Shown here: positions 43,736 to 56,283 of the stretch, piece by piece
How positions within the stretch are numbered: the first letter of the stretch is position 1
Layout: every line of letters begins with the position of its first letter
DNA from: Sinonovacula constricta
Lineage: Eukaryota; Mollusca; Bivalvia; Cardiida; Solecurtidae
Direction of reading: 5' to 3'
Length of the DNA stretch: 64,000 nucleotides
Assembly (NCBI GenBank): GCA_007844125.1
Contig: CM017567.1
Span: forward strand, 2,516,660-2,580,659
The notes under the pieces: generated by a model
Seen by the model: the letters and a program-made list of their open reading frames with translations, nothing else
Told to the model about the DNA's origin: nothing
The model's database searches: none
Program-made: the position numbers and the translations under genes

Positions 43736-45211
43736 CTGCATAACAATAAAGCCTAGAAACACATGGACAAGTGATGCATTATGTGGATCATGAAATTAAA
43801 ATTTGAATATGAGATGTTTTTATATATATTAAAACCTATTTCTTTGTGAATTAATAGAAAACTGATTCTTTCAATGTAAACTAATTTACTTATGTTAAAA
43901 GCCCTCTTCCTAGGTAGAACTAGTAATCGGATAGTAACTACTTAGGGCAATGTGCAGTTAATAGCCTTGCCAAAGGAATAATATGGTATGGCTGGACAGA
44001 GTTTAACACCAGGACCTGGTCCAGAGTCAAACCTCTTAACCACTAGAACAAGGTCCGGCTGAAATTATACACAATAGAACAGATTTAGATGTATCAACAA
44101 ATATAAACCCACAATCAGTGGATACAACATTCTTTTAACCCTTTTGTGAACGGGTCTGGATCTGGTCAAATCGAGAATCTTTACGTTGTGAACTCCTGTA
44201 AGTTGTAAAAAAATAAGAAGTCTCAACACCAAAAAAATTATGAAGTTCAACCAATAACAGTAATGTGTCAGATTAATTTCACAAGAAGCATTTAGCTTCG
44301 TTTTTGCTTTGAATTTGTCTTTTGTCATATAAAAAAAAAACACAGTCATAGTCATACGCATCTAGCATCAATTTTTTTTGAAACACGATTTTAATTCTCA
44401 ACTTTTTAAAACGCCTTTAAAACAATTTCCTTGTTCTTTTGCATAAAATGGTTGGATAACATTTAGTTATTTCTCTTGGCATACCAGATTTATGTAAATG
44501 ATGCAAAAGTTTGAAATTAGTAATACACTCGATTTATTTCAATGAAAAAATTAAAGGATCCTGTGTATCCAATTTTCAAAACTAACATTTTGGACTAAAT
44601 GCTAAATTATGCCTCTTTACATTGCTCTAGAATTGTATGTGAAGAGTGAAATGACAAATAAAATTAAAAGAATAGTCTTATAAGACAGTTTGGTTTAAAA
44701 ATGACATTTCTTTTGTAATTGTGAAGGGTCCTGTCAAGATAGGGTACATGTCAGTTGTGAAAGGGTCCTTATACCAGTCCCTTTCAAGGAAGGAAAAAAA
44801 CCCACTGGTAAATCAGGAAGTGAAATAAAGATAAGTAGGATCATGTGATGATATATTTTATTGAAAAGGTCAAATAAGTATAAGTATATATATGACTACA
44901 AGCAAGGTCATTATTTTCAGCATTTCTGTTGTGTTTTTTTTAAACCAGGGCTGTCACATTAATATTTTACAGTGGGTAAATATATGTCTTCTGCTTGTTA
45001 TGCAGAAAATCAAATATGACAAAACATGTCTTAAACCTAAGTGTACAGAATCTCTATCCAGCTGATTTTTTTGTCTAATGGTTTCTTATCATAATTTAAT
45101 AATAAGAATTAAATGTCCCAAACCACCTAAAAATAAATAAAAACAAATAAAATATCCAAATAAAAGACAAATATGTAACATGTCTTAACTCTAACTTGGT
45201 CAATGTATTCT

Positions 45212-45383
45212 TGCCTCACCATACTTTGTGAAAGCAAACATGTAATCTGTCTTATTTTCTTGATATTCAAGTTATCTGCATATTATGTATTGTATAAACA
45301 GTATTAGTCTTATTCAACAAATTAGTTACTCTCGTGGATAATTATAATGCAGATTACTCGCTTTCACAAAGTATGGTGAGGCA
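45212..45383. mobile_element. 172-bp inverted-repeat element
   Basis: Exact 24-bp inverted ends: TGCCTCACCATACTTTGTGA at the left and TCACAAAGTATGGTGAGGCA at the right, each followed inward by AAGC. The subterminal TGTAATCTG / CAGATTAC words are also inverted. Non-coding. Confidence 0.8.
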
Positions 45384-45826
45384 GAAATTTATCTTATGGT
45401 TTAGAACTTGTCTTTACAAAAGTAACAACACACTCCCTGTTTTAGTGCTTTGTGTTATATATATTATTAAAAATTCTTTTGATATGTTCAGCATTTGCTA
45501 TATCGGATAGGTTGGTTAGTGGTAAGTTATTGTGCTAGTCAACAATAATAGGGTTTATAATATGGAACACTGTTATGTTGTATAATACAGTATTGGTATA
45601 TTGATTTTGATACACAAAACACCTGAGAGCTTATCTCTTAAGGACTAGGGTCAAATTCTGGGGTGTTAATATAATGGCTTGATTGTCATTACAGAAGATT
45701 TTATTGCGTAAAATGAATGTTACTTTATATTTGCTTTTATATGACCTCTTATTAACCACTATACATGTAGCTTAGGACTAACATTGTTCTAATTTATGAT
45801 GTTAACTGCTTTATGTTTCAATCAAG

Positions 45827-47004
45827 CAGGGTTCGACGTTAACGTTTTTGAGAGCTGGACCAGTGGTCCAGTAACTTAGAAAACTTACTAGACCTGACCT
45901 AAACCGAACTAGACCAAAATGTAAAACGCATAATACACATACAAGTCATACTTAAATCAAATTGTAATATGAGTTCAAGCATTATGTTGCAATAACATAC
46001 CAATATAATTAAGAATGAGACATTTATGACAGGAAAATTAGTATGACACTTAATATTCTATTAATTAATGCAACTTAGGTATGATTATGTTAAATGTTCT
46101 AGTCTAATATAGGTATAATACATTGGTACTTATATGACTAGAAAGTTAAGTAAGACCATACCTACATGACTAAACGTTTTCACACAACTGAACAGGCTAG
46201 ACAAACATGACTGATGGTCAACCGGCTTTATTTCCCAGTATCGGATGCAACGAAAGTAGTGAGCGGTGAGCTGTACTTAAGATCATATTTTCATTGGTGA
46301 TATTTATGGGATTCAGAGTCAGGATGCCCCTTTATATTGTTGATTCTGAAATTGTCCGTACCGACAACAAATCCTCCACACTCTTCATACTCTCTGCATG
46401 TCGTACAAAACATAAAATTGTTTTTTTTTCTTCAAAATCTAGCCAAATAAACTCATCTGTTCATTCTGGACAAAACGATCTTATCGGTTTTGTTTTGTCA
46501 TACAGTTTCTTTGAAGCATCCTTCCTCTTTCGTTTCGTATTGTCGTCTTTTTTCTGTATTGTCGTCTTTTTTTTTTCTTTTTTTTTTTTTGTCGGACGAA
46601 AAATGTTCCATAAACGTTAGAAAATAAGAAGTTATCTGAAGAAATAAGCATTTGTATCCTGCTTATCAATAAATATTACTACATTGGATATTTGACAAGC
46701 GCGTGGGGGGGAAAATGCCTCGTTCTGGGAACATCAGCCAATGAGTGAATGCATGTCAAGGTTGTTACTAAATATACCGCTAATTATAGCACACGCGGGT
46801 TTCCCAAGAAACTGTATCGACAAGCGTCAAAAGTTTGACCGAATTTAGCCATTAAAAATATTTTTTGACTTATGATTCATTGATAGGCGGATTTTGTCCG
46901 ATTTAGAACACGACCAGTCGGTCCAGCTAGCCTAGGACTTAGCTAGACCGAACCGCCGATCTACTAGTGAATGTCGTTCGGTCGGTCCTTAATGTCGAAC
47001 CCTG
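45827..47004. mobile_element. hAT-like non-autonomous DNA transposon, 1178 bp
   Basis: Inverted ends CAGGGTTCGACGTTAACG (left) and its near complement CCTTAATGTCGAACCCTG (right). Subterminal GGACCAG / TGGTCCAG and GGTCCAGC / CGGTCGG words are present. TCAAG flanks both sides (45822-45826 and 47005-47009), although hAT elements normally leave 8 bp. CAGGG ends are typical of hAT families. No transposase is seen; a 108-codon frame at 46294-46620 is not recognisable. Confidence 0.7.
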
Positions 47005-47944
47005 TCAAGGTTTGTGTATCCTGTTTTTGCTAGGGATGTCCTGTAGTTAGTTGTAGTTCACCCCACAGACTTTCCAGGCAGTGTAATGATGCTTTATGTT
47101 TAATATCGGATGTTAGTGACTGTGTTGTAACATTTGTTCCAATGTATCTATATTTTAAGTTTATTTTTTCCAATGAGTTGTGTATTTGATTTTCCACAGA
47201 ATATTTTAAGTGACCATTATTTGCTAACCTTTAATTGGTTAAAGGGGTAAACTTACACTGCGCAAAAAGCACTATTCAGCACTTTGATTTTTTGTTATTG
47301 GGAGCGCTTTCCTCTGGCCTGTGTTAGGCTCTTTCCATAACCATAGTAAGTTATTCAAAATTTTATGTTTATGCAATGTAAACAGGATACATTTATGTAC
47401 AATTAAATAAGACAAATAAGGGACATAATGAAATTTTTATATGGCCAGCAAACCGTAGCTGTTTAGTTTTCATTATTAAGTAAAAAGGAGCCTCATGCAG
47501 GGGATTAATAATGATGCTGTATGACCAATCAGTTTGGAATCCTGTTGTTTTTTTAAAAATAAAAATGAAAAAGAACAACACTGTTTACAGGCATTTAAAA
47601 CTATCTTGACATTTTTTATCCAGCCATTCACTGTCAAATCCAACACAATATACCCTTAAGGTAAAAATTCATAACATACCACCTTTTGGCATGTCATGTA
47701 TTAACTCAAGTTAGTAATAACTAATGAAGTATTTTCAGTCTTTCTGTCAGTCATATACTTTAAGCACTTACAGGTTTTGACCAGTTATTTGAATAGCCAC
47801 ATATGAAGCCAAAACATGCAAAAAAATGTCTTTTTTCATTCAAAGGAAGGTCTCTGTAAACAGTGCCAGACAGCAAACAATAGCCTAAAGGCTTTCTTAT
47901 TGTAACTATACACAATACACAATATGACTTAAAACCATGACAAC

Positions 47945-48290
47945 TGAGCTGTTCTACTGATCAAGTCAAGGCAAATAGTGCAGATCCAGATCAGCCTTCT
48001 TGCACTCCGATGTCAATCTATTTCTACTAATTCTCTAGCCACATGCCCAATTACTTACACATGTAGGTGTAGTAAATAACTTTACATTATTATCGACGAT
48101 GTATAAAGAACCCTTGTCCTGCTGCATTTGTTAGTTATCTGATCATGCAAAGTGGACATATATTGCTAGAGACTTGGTAGAAAATAGTGCAGATCTAGAT
48201 CTGCCTTCTCCCACTCAGAAGTCTAACTATTTCTGCTAATTCTCTAGACACACACCCTACTACCTATTCAAGTTTTCAGTCTATAACTTT
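47945..48290 (+). repeat. Repeat D, two copies in tandem about 205 bp apart
   Basis: Both copies have AAATAGTGCAGATC.AGATC, GCCTTCT..CACTC, TTTCT.CTAATTCTCTAG, CACA.CCC.A.TAC and ATAACTTTA.ATTA. Shorter relics of the same unit are scattered at about 5430-5530, 8000-8090, 18960-19090, 39040-39080, 51395-51440 and 54065-54120. Confidence 0.7.
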
Positions 48291-48333
48291 ATATTAGTGT
48301 TTATAAATTACCCTTAACCCGCTACCGTGTTAG

Positions 48334-48947
48334 TTAAAGGTGGTATCCAACAGTTTGGACTAAATATTAATTTCTCAAATAACTGAATAAGTCATTGTTA
48401 CCGGAAAAGGTCCTGCAAAATGCTGTTCAATGATGCCCTAGATCTGTGTGAACAGTGAAGCATAAATCCACACTCGTCATTGCATACAGGTAATTCCTAT
48501 CTGAGCCATGCTGCAGAGATAGCTATTTTTAAACCAAGAAAACCATGACAATTTACTTTTGAGATTGTGTTATATCATCATCTGGGTAGACTGACATGGT
48601 ATCTATTTTAACATGGATTATCAATATGCTCATTTATAGTGTTGGAAAAAAATAACATTTGGAGTAATTTTTTCTAAATGTTTACTGTCTTACAGTATAG
48701 ATAGTGTTCAAAGTTATCTTAAAAGCGTGGCTCCAAGTGACATCAAATCTCTCTTGTTGTTGGGGTTAGAGGGTATTTACAGATGAAACTTTTGCATATT
48801 AATGAATTGATCACACAAAAAAGGGTTGCATATTGGATTTATATATGTATATAGCAGAAAAAAATGTTGTGGCAAAAAATGGATTTGGAAAAGATGAAAT
48901 TATGACATTAACTTAATTAAACGCAAAGCATTGGATAGTACCTTTAA
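48334..48947 (+). mobile_element. MITE-E copy, 614 bp
   Basis: Begins TTAAAGGTGGTATCCAACAG and ends GGATAGTACCTTTAA. The interior has CCTGCAAAATGCTGTTCAAT, GAGCCATGCTGCAGAGATAG and CTATTTTTAAACCAAG, as in the other copies. The right end has drifted from the family consensus. Confidence 0.85.
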
Positions 48948-49125
48948 TATTCAGATATGGTATTGTCACATGTATTTGGTGAAGGCAAAGTATGGGATAG
49001 TACCTTTAATATTCAGATATGCTATTGTCACATTGTATTTTGTAAAGGCAAAGTATGGGATAGTACCTTTAATATTCAGATATGCTATTGTGACACTGTA
49101 TTTTGGTAAAGGCAATGTGTGGGGT
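48923..49125 (+). repeat. 63-bp tandem repeat made from the right end of MITE-E
   Basis: Units begin at 48923, 48985, 49048 and (partial) 49112. Each complete unit contains GCAAAGTATGGGATAGTACC then TTTAA (the MITE-E end) followed by ATTCAGATATGCTATTGTCA, which is flanking sequence. Confidence 0.88.
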
Positions 49126-49248
49126 TAAACCTTAATATTGAACTGTTTATTTATGTAATATGACTTCTTGATACCTGTACATATACTTCTGGTTATCATG
49201 TCAATGTTCAAGGCTCCAACAAATTGGCTATCTGTTTCTGTATCTTTG

Positions 49249-49391
49249 CAGGGGCAGATCTGGAATTATACTTTAGAGGGGTTGTGATTTGTGTTTCAAA
49301 TGTTTGTTTTGCATCAAGAGCATATCTAACAGCCTCCCAATATAAAATGTGCATTTCAAACCTATAAATAAAACGTCTAGATCTGCCCCTG
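49249..49391. mobile_element. 143-bp MITE with CAGGGGCAGATCT ends
   Basis: CAGGGGCAGATCT at 49249 and AGATCTGCCCCTG ending at 49391 are exact inverted repeats. The CAGGG start is hAT-like. The interior is non-coding. No clear target duplication. Confidence 0.75.
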
Positions 49392-50051
49392 CTGTGTTAA
49401 CACTGTTTTGTTGAATAGCATTTTTGTAAAAAATATTGCTTCTGATTTATGTAAAGGAAGTTGAAGCAACAATTGACCTTTACCACAATAAAATGTGGAG
49501 CATCAGCAAGGACATAATACGCATTCTATTTAAAAGTGTCAAATAATGATGAAATCCAAGAAAATAGCAAAAAATATGTTGCTTTCTTTGTTATCCCCTC
49601 ATCCAGAACCTTAGTTAAAATTCTATTTTATTAATGATTGTCCGATTTCTCCATGTTGTAAACCTTGTATACCTGGATAAATAATGGCCTGTTCTGTTCT
49701 GCATCAGTTGTCACCATCCAGCTACTGTTTAACATAAGTATTTTTTGCCTTATAACTACTAGATGCCTAATAAGAGTAAAAATGTGTTGCTATTAAGATT
49801 TTAATGTTGTCATACTATGTTATACTATGTGTGGGCAGTCCTGTATTTTGTATGTGACGGTACATATTGATAGTACACTTTTTCTACATTGCCAGGCACC
49901 AGAGACCATTTTTCATCACTAATGACCATTTAATTGTTGAAGTCATCAATGTACCAACACTGTTCAGAATGATAAGTGCCAGCTAGTGTTGGTTGTAACA
50001 CATCCTTGTAACTTTATATTCCATAGCTTTCATTTACCTTAGTTTATATTT

Positions 50052-50672
50052 AGGGGGAAACGCTCCAGTAACCAAACTCTTGACTTTCCAGTCCCTCACA
50101 GCGTTGGTTTGAGTGAAAACTTAAAGGTGGTATCCGACAGTTTGGACCAAAAATATTTTTATGAAACATCATATAAATAAACCATTGTTACCTGAACAGA
50201 TCTCGCAAAATGTTGTTTACTGATGTCCTACACCTGTCTGAAAAGTGAACCATTACGCCACAATAGTAATTTCAAGCATGTATTTCCTATCTGAGAGATG
50301 CTGCACAGTTAGCTATTTTTCAACTAAGAAAATCTCGTGACCACTTATGTTTTAGCTCATCTACGTCATCTGCTGTGACATCGCCGTCTATTTTTAACTG
50401 GAATCCCAATCATTCTTATTTATAGTTTTGAAAAGAATGAACATTTAAGTGTTGATTAACAAGTTTTACTGCCTTAAAATTGAGATACCATTGAAACTCC
50501 CAAACAGAGAGGTCAGATATTGTTATATATGTTAGATATAGGCAAACTGTCGGATACCACCTTTAATGTCAGGAGGTTTTCCAGTGGATATGCAGCACCG
50601 TAAGACCCCAGAAATTCCTCCAGCTAGATGTCTCTATCATGACTAATTTTGTTTCACTTTATCATATTGCAT
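50052..50672 (+). repeat. SINE-A copy split by a MITE-E insertion
   Basis: The left half (50052-50120) has AACTCTTGACTTTCCAGTCC, CCTCACAGCG and TTGGTTTGAGTGAAAAC. The right half (50567-50672) resumes with TGTCAGGAGGTTTTCCAGTG and AATTCCTCCAGCTAGATGTC. MITE-E occupies 50121-50566 between them. Confidence 0.82.
50121..50566 (+). mobile_element. MITE-E, complete copy with TTAA duplication
   Basis: 446 bp including TTAA at both edges. Ends AGGTGGTATCCGACAGTTTG and CAAACTGTCGGATACCACCT are exact inverted repeats. Removing the element and one TTAA restores the SINE-A word AACTTAATGT. TTAA duplication is the hallmark of piggyBac-type transposases (family knowledge), so it is probably mobilised by one (inference). 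Confidence 0.9.
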
Positions 50673-51601
50673 AAACAAAACTGATAAAGCATGATGTATA
50701 TTTAATTATAAATAGTAATGCTTTTCTATTCAGAGCAGTGACCATGAATACCCTTCAAAGCACCAAGCATACAAAAAAGGTGTAATTGAATATGTATAAA
50801 CTTTTAAAGGCATGCTGATTTTCAAAGTGAAATACTAGCAAGTGTAAGTTATAGATGGTGTGTGTGAATATGAATTGGATATTTCAATTTAGCACTGTTT
50901 GATTTGAAATGCTAATTAGACATTCCTGAAAGCTGCAGTCTGAGTGGAGTTTACTTAATTACAGATTTGTTTATGCCAGACTGACATGAAATGTAAATAC
51001 ATGTATATATAGCTATATGGCTAGCTAAGATATGATTTTAAATGATAAATCTCTTCAGTTAATAGAATTCATGACCAGTTTATTAATTAATCTTATGTTT
51101 ATATATGAGGTATACAACACCATGTTTTTATTACAAATTTAGTATTAATTAAATGTATTCCAAACGTCCTGTGAAATATTGAAATATGGAGTAACAATAA
51201 AAGCAGTTTACAAATATACAAATAAACAGCAGTGTTAATTTGTAAAAAATATTTAACAAAAGTATCTAAAAGTAAAAAAATTGAAATAAAAGGCAAAGTA
51301 TAACATATTTGTGTCTGGACTTCCTTAAGACCAAGAATGTAAGACAGTAGGCAGGCAACAGATTTTAAGTTATGCTTAACCTTAATCAAAATGCAAATCC
51401 AGATAAGCCAGCTCCTAGTCAGGATCTGTCAATCTGCATTTTTTGCGACATATTTTTAGTTTTAGAAATATTTTATTGTCAGTATTGGTTGGTACTAATT
51501 TTATAAAAATTCAAAGGGTTTTCGTATTAGGTAATATACACTAGTAATTTGACTGTAATATGAGGTACTGTAATATGTTATGATATTTTTGATTGATATA
51601 A

Positions 51602-52380
51602 GCCCACCAAACCGGGTAGCACAATTGGTAGAGGGCAGCACCTGGTACTTAGTCCCCAAATTTGAACCCAGACCGCAACAAATAAAGTTGTTAAAAAATG
51701 GTAGTGCATACATGTACAATTTTTCTGAGGCCAAAGTGGGGATTTGTTATTTTTATATAAACAAAGAAGAAAGTTAGCTGTTTCTCCAAGTACAGAGTTT
51801 CTGAAAATGTGTAAAACACCCCTCATTTTCAGAGTCTCCCTCCAAAAGAAGGAGATTTCAGATGTACGATAGTGGTATAGCACTCTTTATAATGCTCAGG
51901 CAAATATAAGGGTAGTTCCATGACTGGTAGCTCTTGTGTCAGGATAATTTGTCTGGGTGTGGTACCATGCCTGGTGTTCATGGTATGCTATACATAGAGA
52001 AGCTGCACTATATATAAGTGGACGCTGGTACCAAATACAAATCCAAAAGGACCGGCTGCAATAGCTCGGTAGAGCGTCGGCTTGTGGATCGGGAGGTCGC
52101 GGGTTCAAACCCAGGCTGGGTCAAATCAAAGACTTTAAAGTTGGTAGTAGTGGCTTCCCTCCTAACGCTCGGGGCTCAGCGGACAGTATTATGCCTGACT
52201 CGTCGGTGTCAGTATAATGGACCGGTCGGGTTCAGTCCCTGGGCACTTCATAAGTGCCCCTGTGCTATAATGATAGAAATGTCGCTGCACAGTATCAGCA
52301 AAAATGCCAGCAAATCCCATCCCCAAATCCAAAAGTAACTGAAATATGATTGGTGGAACCGTAAACCCAACAAACAGAAA
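51602..52380 (+). repeat. SINE-C copy interrupted by two insertions
   Basis: 5' part (CACCAAACCGGGTAGCACAA to GTTGTTAAAAAATGGTAGT) at 51602-51706. Middle (GGTATAGCACTCTTTATAAT, AGGGTAGTTCCATGACTGGT to GACGCTGGTACCAAATAC) at about 51869-52049. 3' end (AGTAACTGAAATATGATTGG, CGTAAACCCAACAAACAG) after 52335. About 160 bp of unknown DNA and a SINE-B sit in the gaps. Confidence 0.85.
52050..52323 (+). repeat. SINE-B copy nested in SINE-C, 12-bp target duplication
   Basis: Complete: GACCGGCTGCAATAGCTCGG, AGAGCGTCGGCTTGTGG, B box GGTTCAAACCCAGG, body to AATGCCAGCAAATCCCATCC. CAAATCCAAAAG flanks it at 52038-52049 and 52324-52335. The nesting shows SINE-B moved after this SINE-C. Confidence 0.95.
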
Positions 52381-54677
52381 ATGTGAAGATTGTTGGATAG
52401 TTAGCAAAGATAGGCGATTTTAATACCATTTACTCACATGTGTTTTTTTTATGGGGGCTTGTATTACTTTGACAATTTTAGTGAAAACTCTCAATAACAC
52501 TATTTAATATGGTCAACATAATAAAATTAATGCTAGTGATGTTTGTTATATAAGCTCACATTTTAAATGATATTTTACTGATAAGGTCTGTTTACGAGGC
52601 AACTTTACAATATAGTATAAGTTAGCAAATGTTGACCTTGGATTTAATATCTTCCTTATCAAGTATATCACTCTTAGGACCAAAAAATTAAAGTGCAAAG
52701 TATATACATAATTTTAGAAACTGTTCCTAAGAGGATCCAGATTTCAAGTTATCTGAAGTGGTTGAAGCCAGTTGTCAATCATAGGCGTTAACGTGAAGTG
52801 TTTACAGTTGTTTTTCACAAACAATTTGTCATTAGCATACACATTTGCACATGGAAATAGATAGATGTTCCATTGGATGATTAACAAGACATAGGAAGTA
52901 ATTTTAAAATGACGGGGCTATGCTAGTAGACATCTAGTGAATATATATACTTGTAAGGATATAAGTGACTTGGTCAAAATTGTCCAGATTTACATTAAAA
53001 AAATGTTTTTAGTCTAATGAACTTGTTTAAACAACAATAAATAATGGGTTAAATATACCTCTGATCAATTAATGGGGAACATTAAGTCCACCATAAAAAC
53101 TGTGTTGTCTTAAACAGTCAAAAGCATTACAATGATTTTCATCTATATTTAGCCAATTTAAGTTTAACATCCTTAGGTAAAGCTTCAAACTGCACATGTC
53201 AGTATATTCCATATATGTTGTTTTTGTATGTTAGTCATAACTAAAATACTGATTTGTTGATAGTGACCCATGAATTTAACTTAATATTACTGGTTTTATA
53301 TGTCATGCATATGCACTTAACTGCAATCTGGCTGCTTTAAAAAACAGCTATTTCATGTGGCACCTACAGCAGGATTGTCAGCAAACATTGGAAAACTGAG
53401 CAACACATACACTTATATTATTCTTTTTAAGAAAATATGTTCTGCAATAAAGCCTGTTCATAAAAGAAATATCAAGTAAATTTTGTTTCATGTGCCTATC
53501 TGTACATAATAAGAAAAAAAACATTTTCTCAATTAATAATAAAACATAAACAGTCCCTATTTCTTGGCAAAAAGAATCAAACTGCTTAAGTAAAAAAATA
53601 AATACCATGGCCTTACTTAGATGTTTATTAACACATATTCTGCTATGCATAATATAATGCTTTTATCTACTGTACATACTGTACATATGTTGATAGTTTA
53701 TTTTATTACAAGATATTTTGTATGTATATTATTTCATTGTATCTGTTGTAACTCTCGATTCAGGTTCTTACTGTAAGTTGTTTCACTTTGACGGGATATT
53801 TTTATTTACACTGTTTGTTTGATAGAAAAACCTTCAGGAAGTGCGAGGTTGGAGCGCTCCACAAACCAGGTTTAAGCACCCCAGTCGGTCCTTTTACTGA
53901 CTGACCTTTCCAAGGCAGTTACTGATGTTTTTTCTTTTTGTGTGTTATGTCTTAGCTCTGTGTTTTTGTCACATTTACATTTACCTTGTTTGCCTAGAGG
54001 TAGGTTAGATTAATATATCTGTGGAAATTTTGATAGGACCTTTTCTTATTTACCTATTGAATAGATCTAGATCAGCAAGCTCCTGCTGGTAGTTGTCAGA
54101 TCAGTATTTGCACTACATGTTATTGAGTCATGAACTATGCACCTTTGCATGTAGATGTAGGAAGTTTACTAAGAAGTATATTCTTAGTATGCCTTTTTAT
54201 AGCAGTATAACAATTGTAGCATGATATGGGACTGAATGGCTTGAAAGTATAAGCTTTCATAATTAAAATGTAACGTGATATTCAAGTGCTTTACAAACAG
54301 GAAATAAGTCAATTAGACAGTACTTGAGAGTCATAATTAGATGGTTGTCATTGGCTGAAAATATTGGAGACAGGAAATGTTCTTGTTTCCAATAGTTAGG
54401 TCCGGTCAGACAGTCGTACATGCATACATCGCTGACAAACATACTTATATTCATATGCACACATACACACATCTGTTTTGCTTTTAAAATACATCGTAAA
54501 GTCAAAATTATAGTCATAACTGCAATGTTTAATGTATCTGACAATGTGCTTATATCAAATACATTTAATTTCTTTCCCTGTGTTTTGAAAATAGGGTCTT
54601 ATTTCTGCATAACCTCTTACTTTAGATTTTTAACACTACCTCATTTGCTAGAAAGTACAAATCATAAAAAATTGCTC

Positions 54678-55219
54678 TTAAAGGTGGTATCAGACAGTTT
54701 GCGTATATTAAATACAATTAAAATGTTCTCCCTGTTTGGGGACTTTGGGCATATAACTTTCTGTATAATATCTGTGTAGATTTGTATTTTCTTTAAAAAA
54801 AAGAAGACAATTTTTAACACTACCTCATTTGTAAGACAGTACAAATCGCTTGTAATGTTCTTTCTTTCTTAATCTATAAATAAACAAAATGGGGACTTCT
54901 CCCGCTGCACAATTAGCCGTTTTAAAACTAAGAAAACCATAAGACCACTAACCTTTTAGTTAGCATTATATCATCATCTTGGTAATTCATTGTGAAGTCA
55001 ATGTCTATTTTTAGCAGAAATTCCTTATTGTGCATAGACATTTACAGCAAATTCTTTTCATGATTTTCACTGATGAACAATTTTGGTTGTGTTCAAAAAT
55101 AGTCTTTGCTTAGAGTACAGTATAAGTGTATATAGAAATTATGCCCAAGTTATCCACCACAGGCATAATATATTCTTACATGTATTTAATGTAGGCAAAC
55201 TGTCCGATACCACCTTTAA
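54678..55219 (+). mobile_element. MITE-E copy, 542 bp
   Basis: TTAAAGGTGGTATCAGACAG at the left and CTGTCCGATACCACCTTTAA at the right. The interior has GCTGCACAATTAGCCGTTTT and ACTAAGAAAACCATAAGACC. TTAA is at both edges. It holds a 36-bp internal direct repeat (TTTTAACACTACCTCATTTG near 54629, just outside, and near 54812). Confidence 0.87.
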
Positions 55220-55620
55220 AGCTCAGTTTGTAAAGCTACCTGAAGGCTATTTTTATGGCCCTTACCATGGTTACATAAATCAACATGTGCATACACATTG
55301 AAATGACATTGACAGCCTAATTCAGGTACTCTGTTGCTCACACTATCTCTACAAATGGTCTATGCGGGGTTGTAAAAGTTTCAGTTTTCTAGTTCAAGAT
55401 TAAACTTGTAAACTAAGCACTTATTAGCCAGGACAATTGGAGATAAAAGCTAGAATAGATAAGCCATATCCTGAAGAATTATTGGACGATTGTTATGTAT
55501 GTAGAAAAACTGTTAAACTGTTAGGTTCTATAGGTTAGGTTAATAACCTCATTGTATCTTAGTTATCTGTTTGCAGCTTAATGCCAGGTGTTTTTTCCCC
55601 TTTTTGAAAATTCCCTATTC

Positions 55621-55645
55621 AAAAAAAAAAAAAAAGAAAAAGAAA
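55621..55645 (+). repeat. A-rich tract
   Basis: AAAAAAAAAAAAAAAG run followed by AAAAAGAAA. No recognised element upstream of it, so it is simple sequence rather than a proven retrotransposon tail. Confidence 0.8.
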
Positions 55646-56283
55646 TTCTCACCCCTGGTCAACAATAAGTGACATAATTGATAACTTCTTTCACATGAGA
55701 AATAGAGATATTGCTTTGTAAATGAGTGAAACATAATTAATGTTTAATTTGATATATATAATACAGTTTAAGTTTTTCACAATTTTGTCTCAAACAATGC
55801 AAACAATGCCCAATTTTGGGGGTGTGGTCATGAATGGATACAAGACTTATAAAGACTAAGTGGTGAAAAGCCCCTGCCTTATATAGTCAGTATTGACTTT
55901 TGGCAGTACGAAGTTGAAGTTGAAAAGTGTAGATCCTAAACATTCGTCTCCTTATAGGGATCTGGATATGCACTGTTTGACTAAGCCAGATCAGGTCATG
56001 ATTAGAAGGCTAAAAGTTGGAGGTATGATGGCTGTAATACAAAGCTGTTTACAACAGGTGACTAGCTATTTCAATGGGTCACTAGTGACTGTAGTGGCAT
56101 AGTTTACAGTTTTGTGTTGGTAATCCATTACTTTATTTGTATAGATCCTTGTTAACTGTCCACTCTGTAAGGACAGAGGAGAACTTACAGTTGGTAACTT
56201 TCACTACTAAGCATTTGGCAAGGAGTATCATCATCTTCATATTTATCATTTGTCCATGTTGTTTCCAATACTTCAGTACAGCA

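Noticed and set aside
46294..46620. 108-codon open frame within the hAT-like element
   Set aside because: No transposase signature. The C-terminal part is a poly-Phe run from a T-rich tract.
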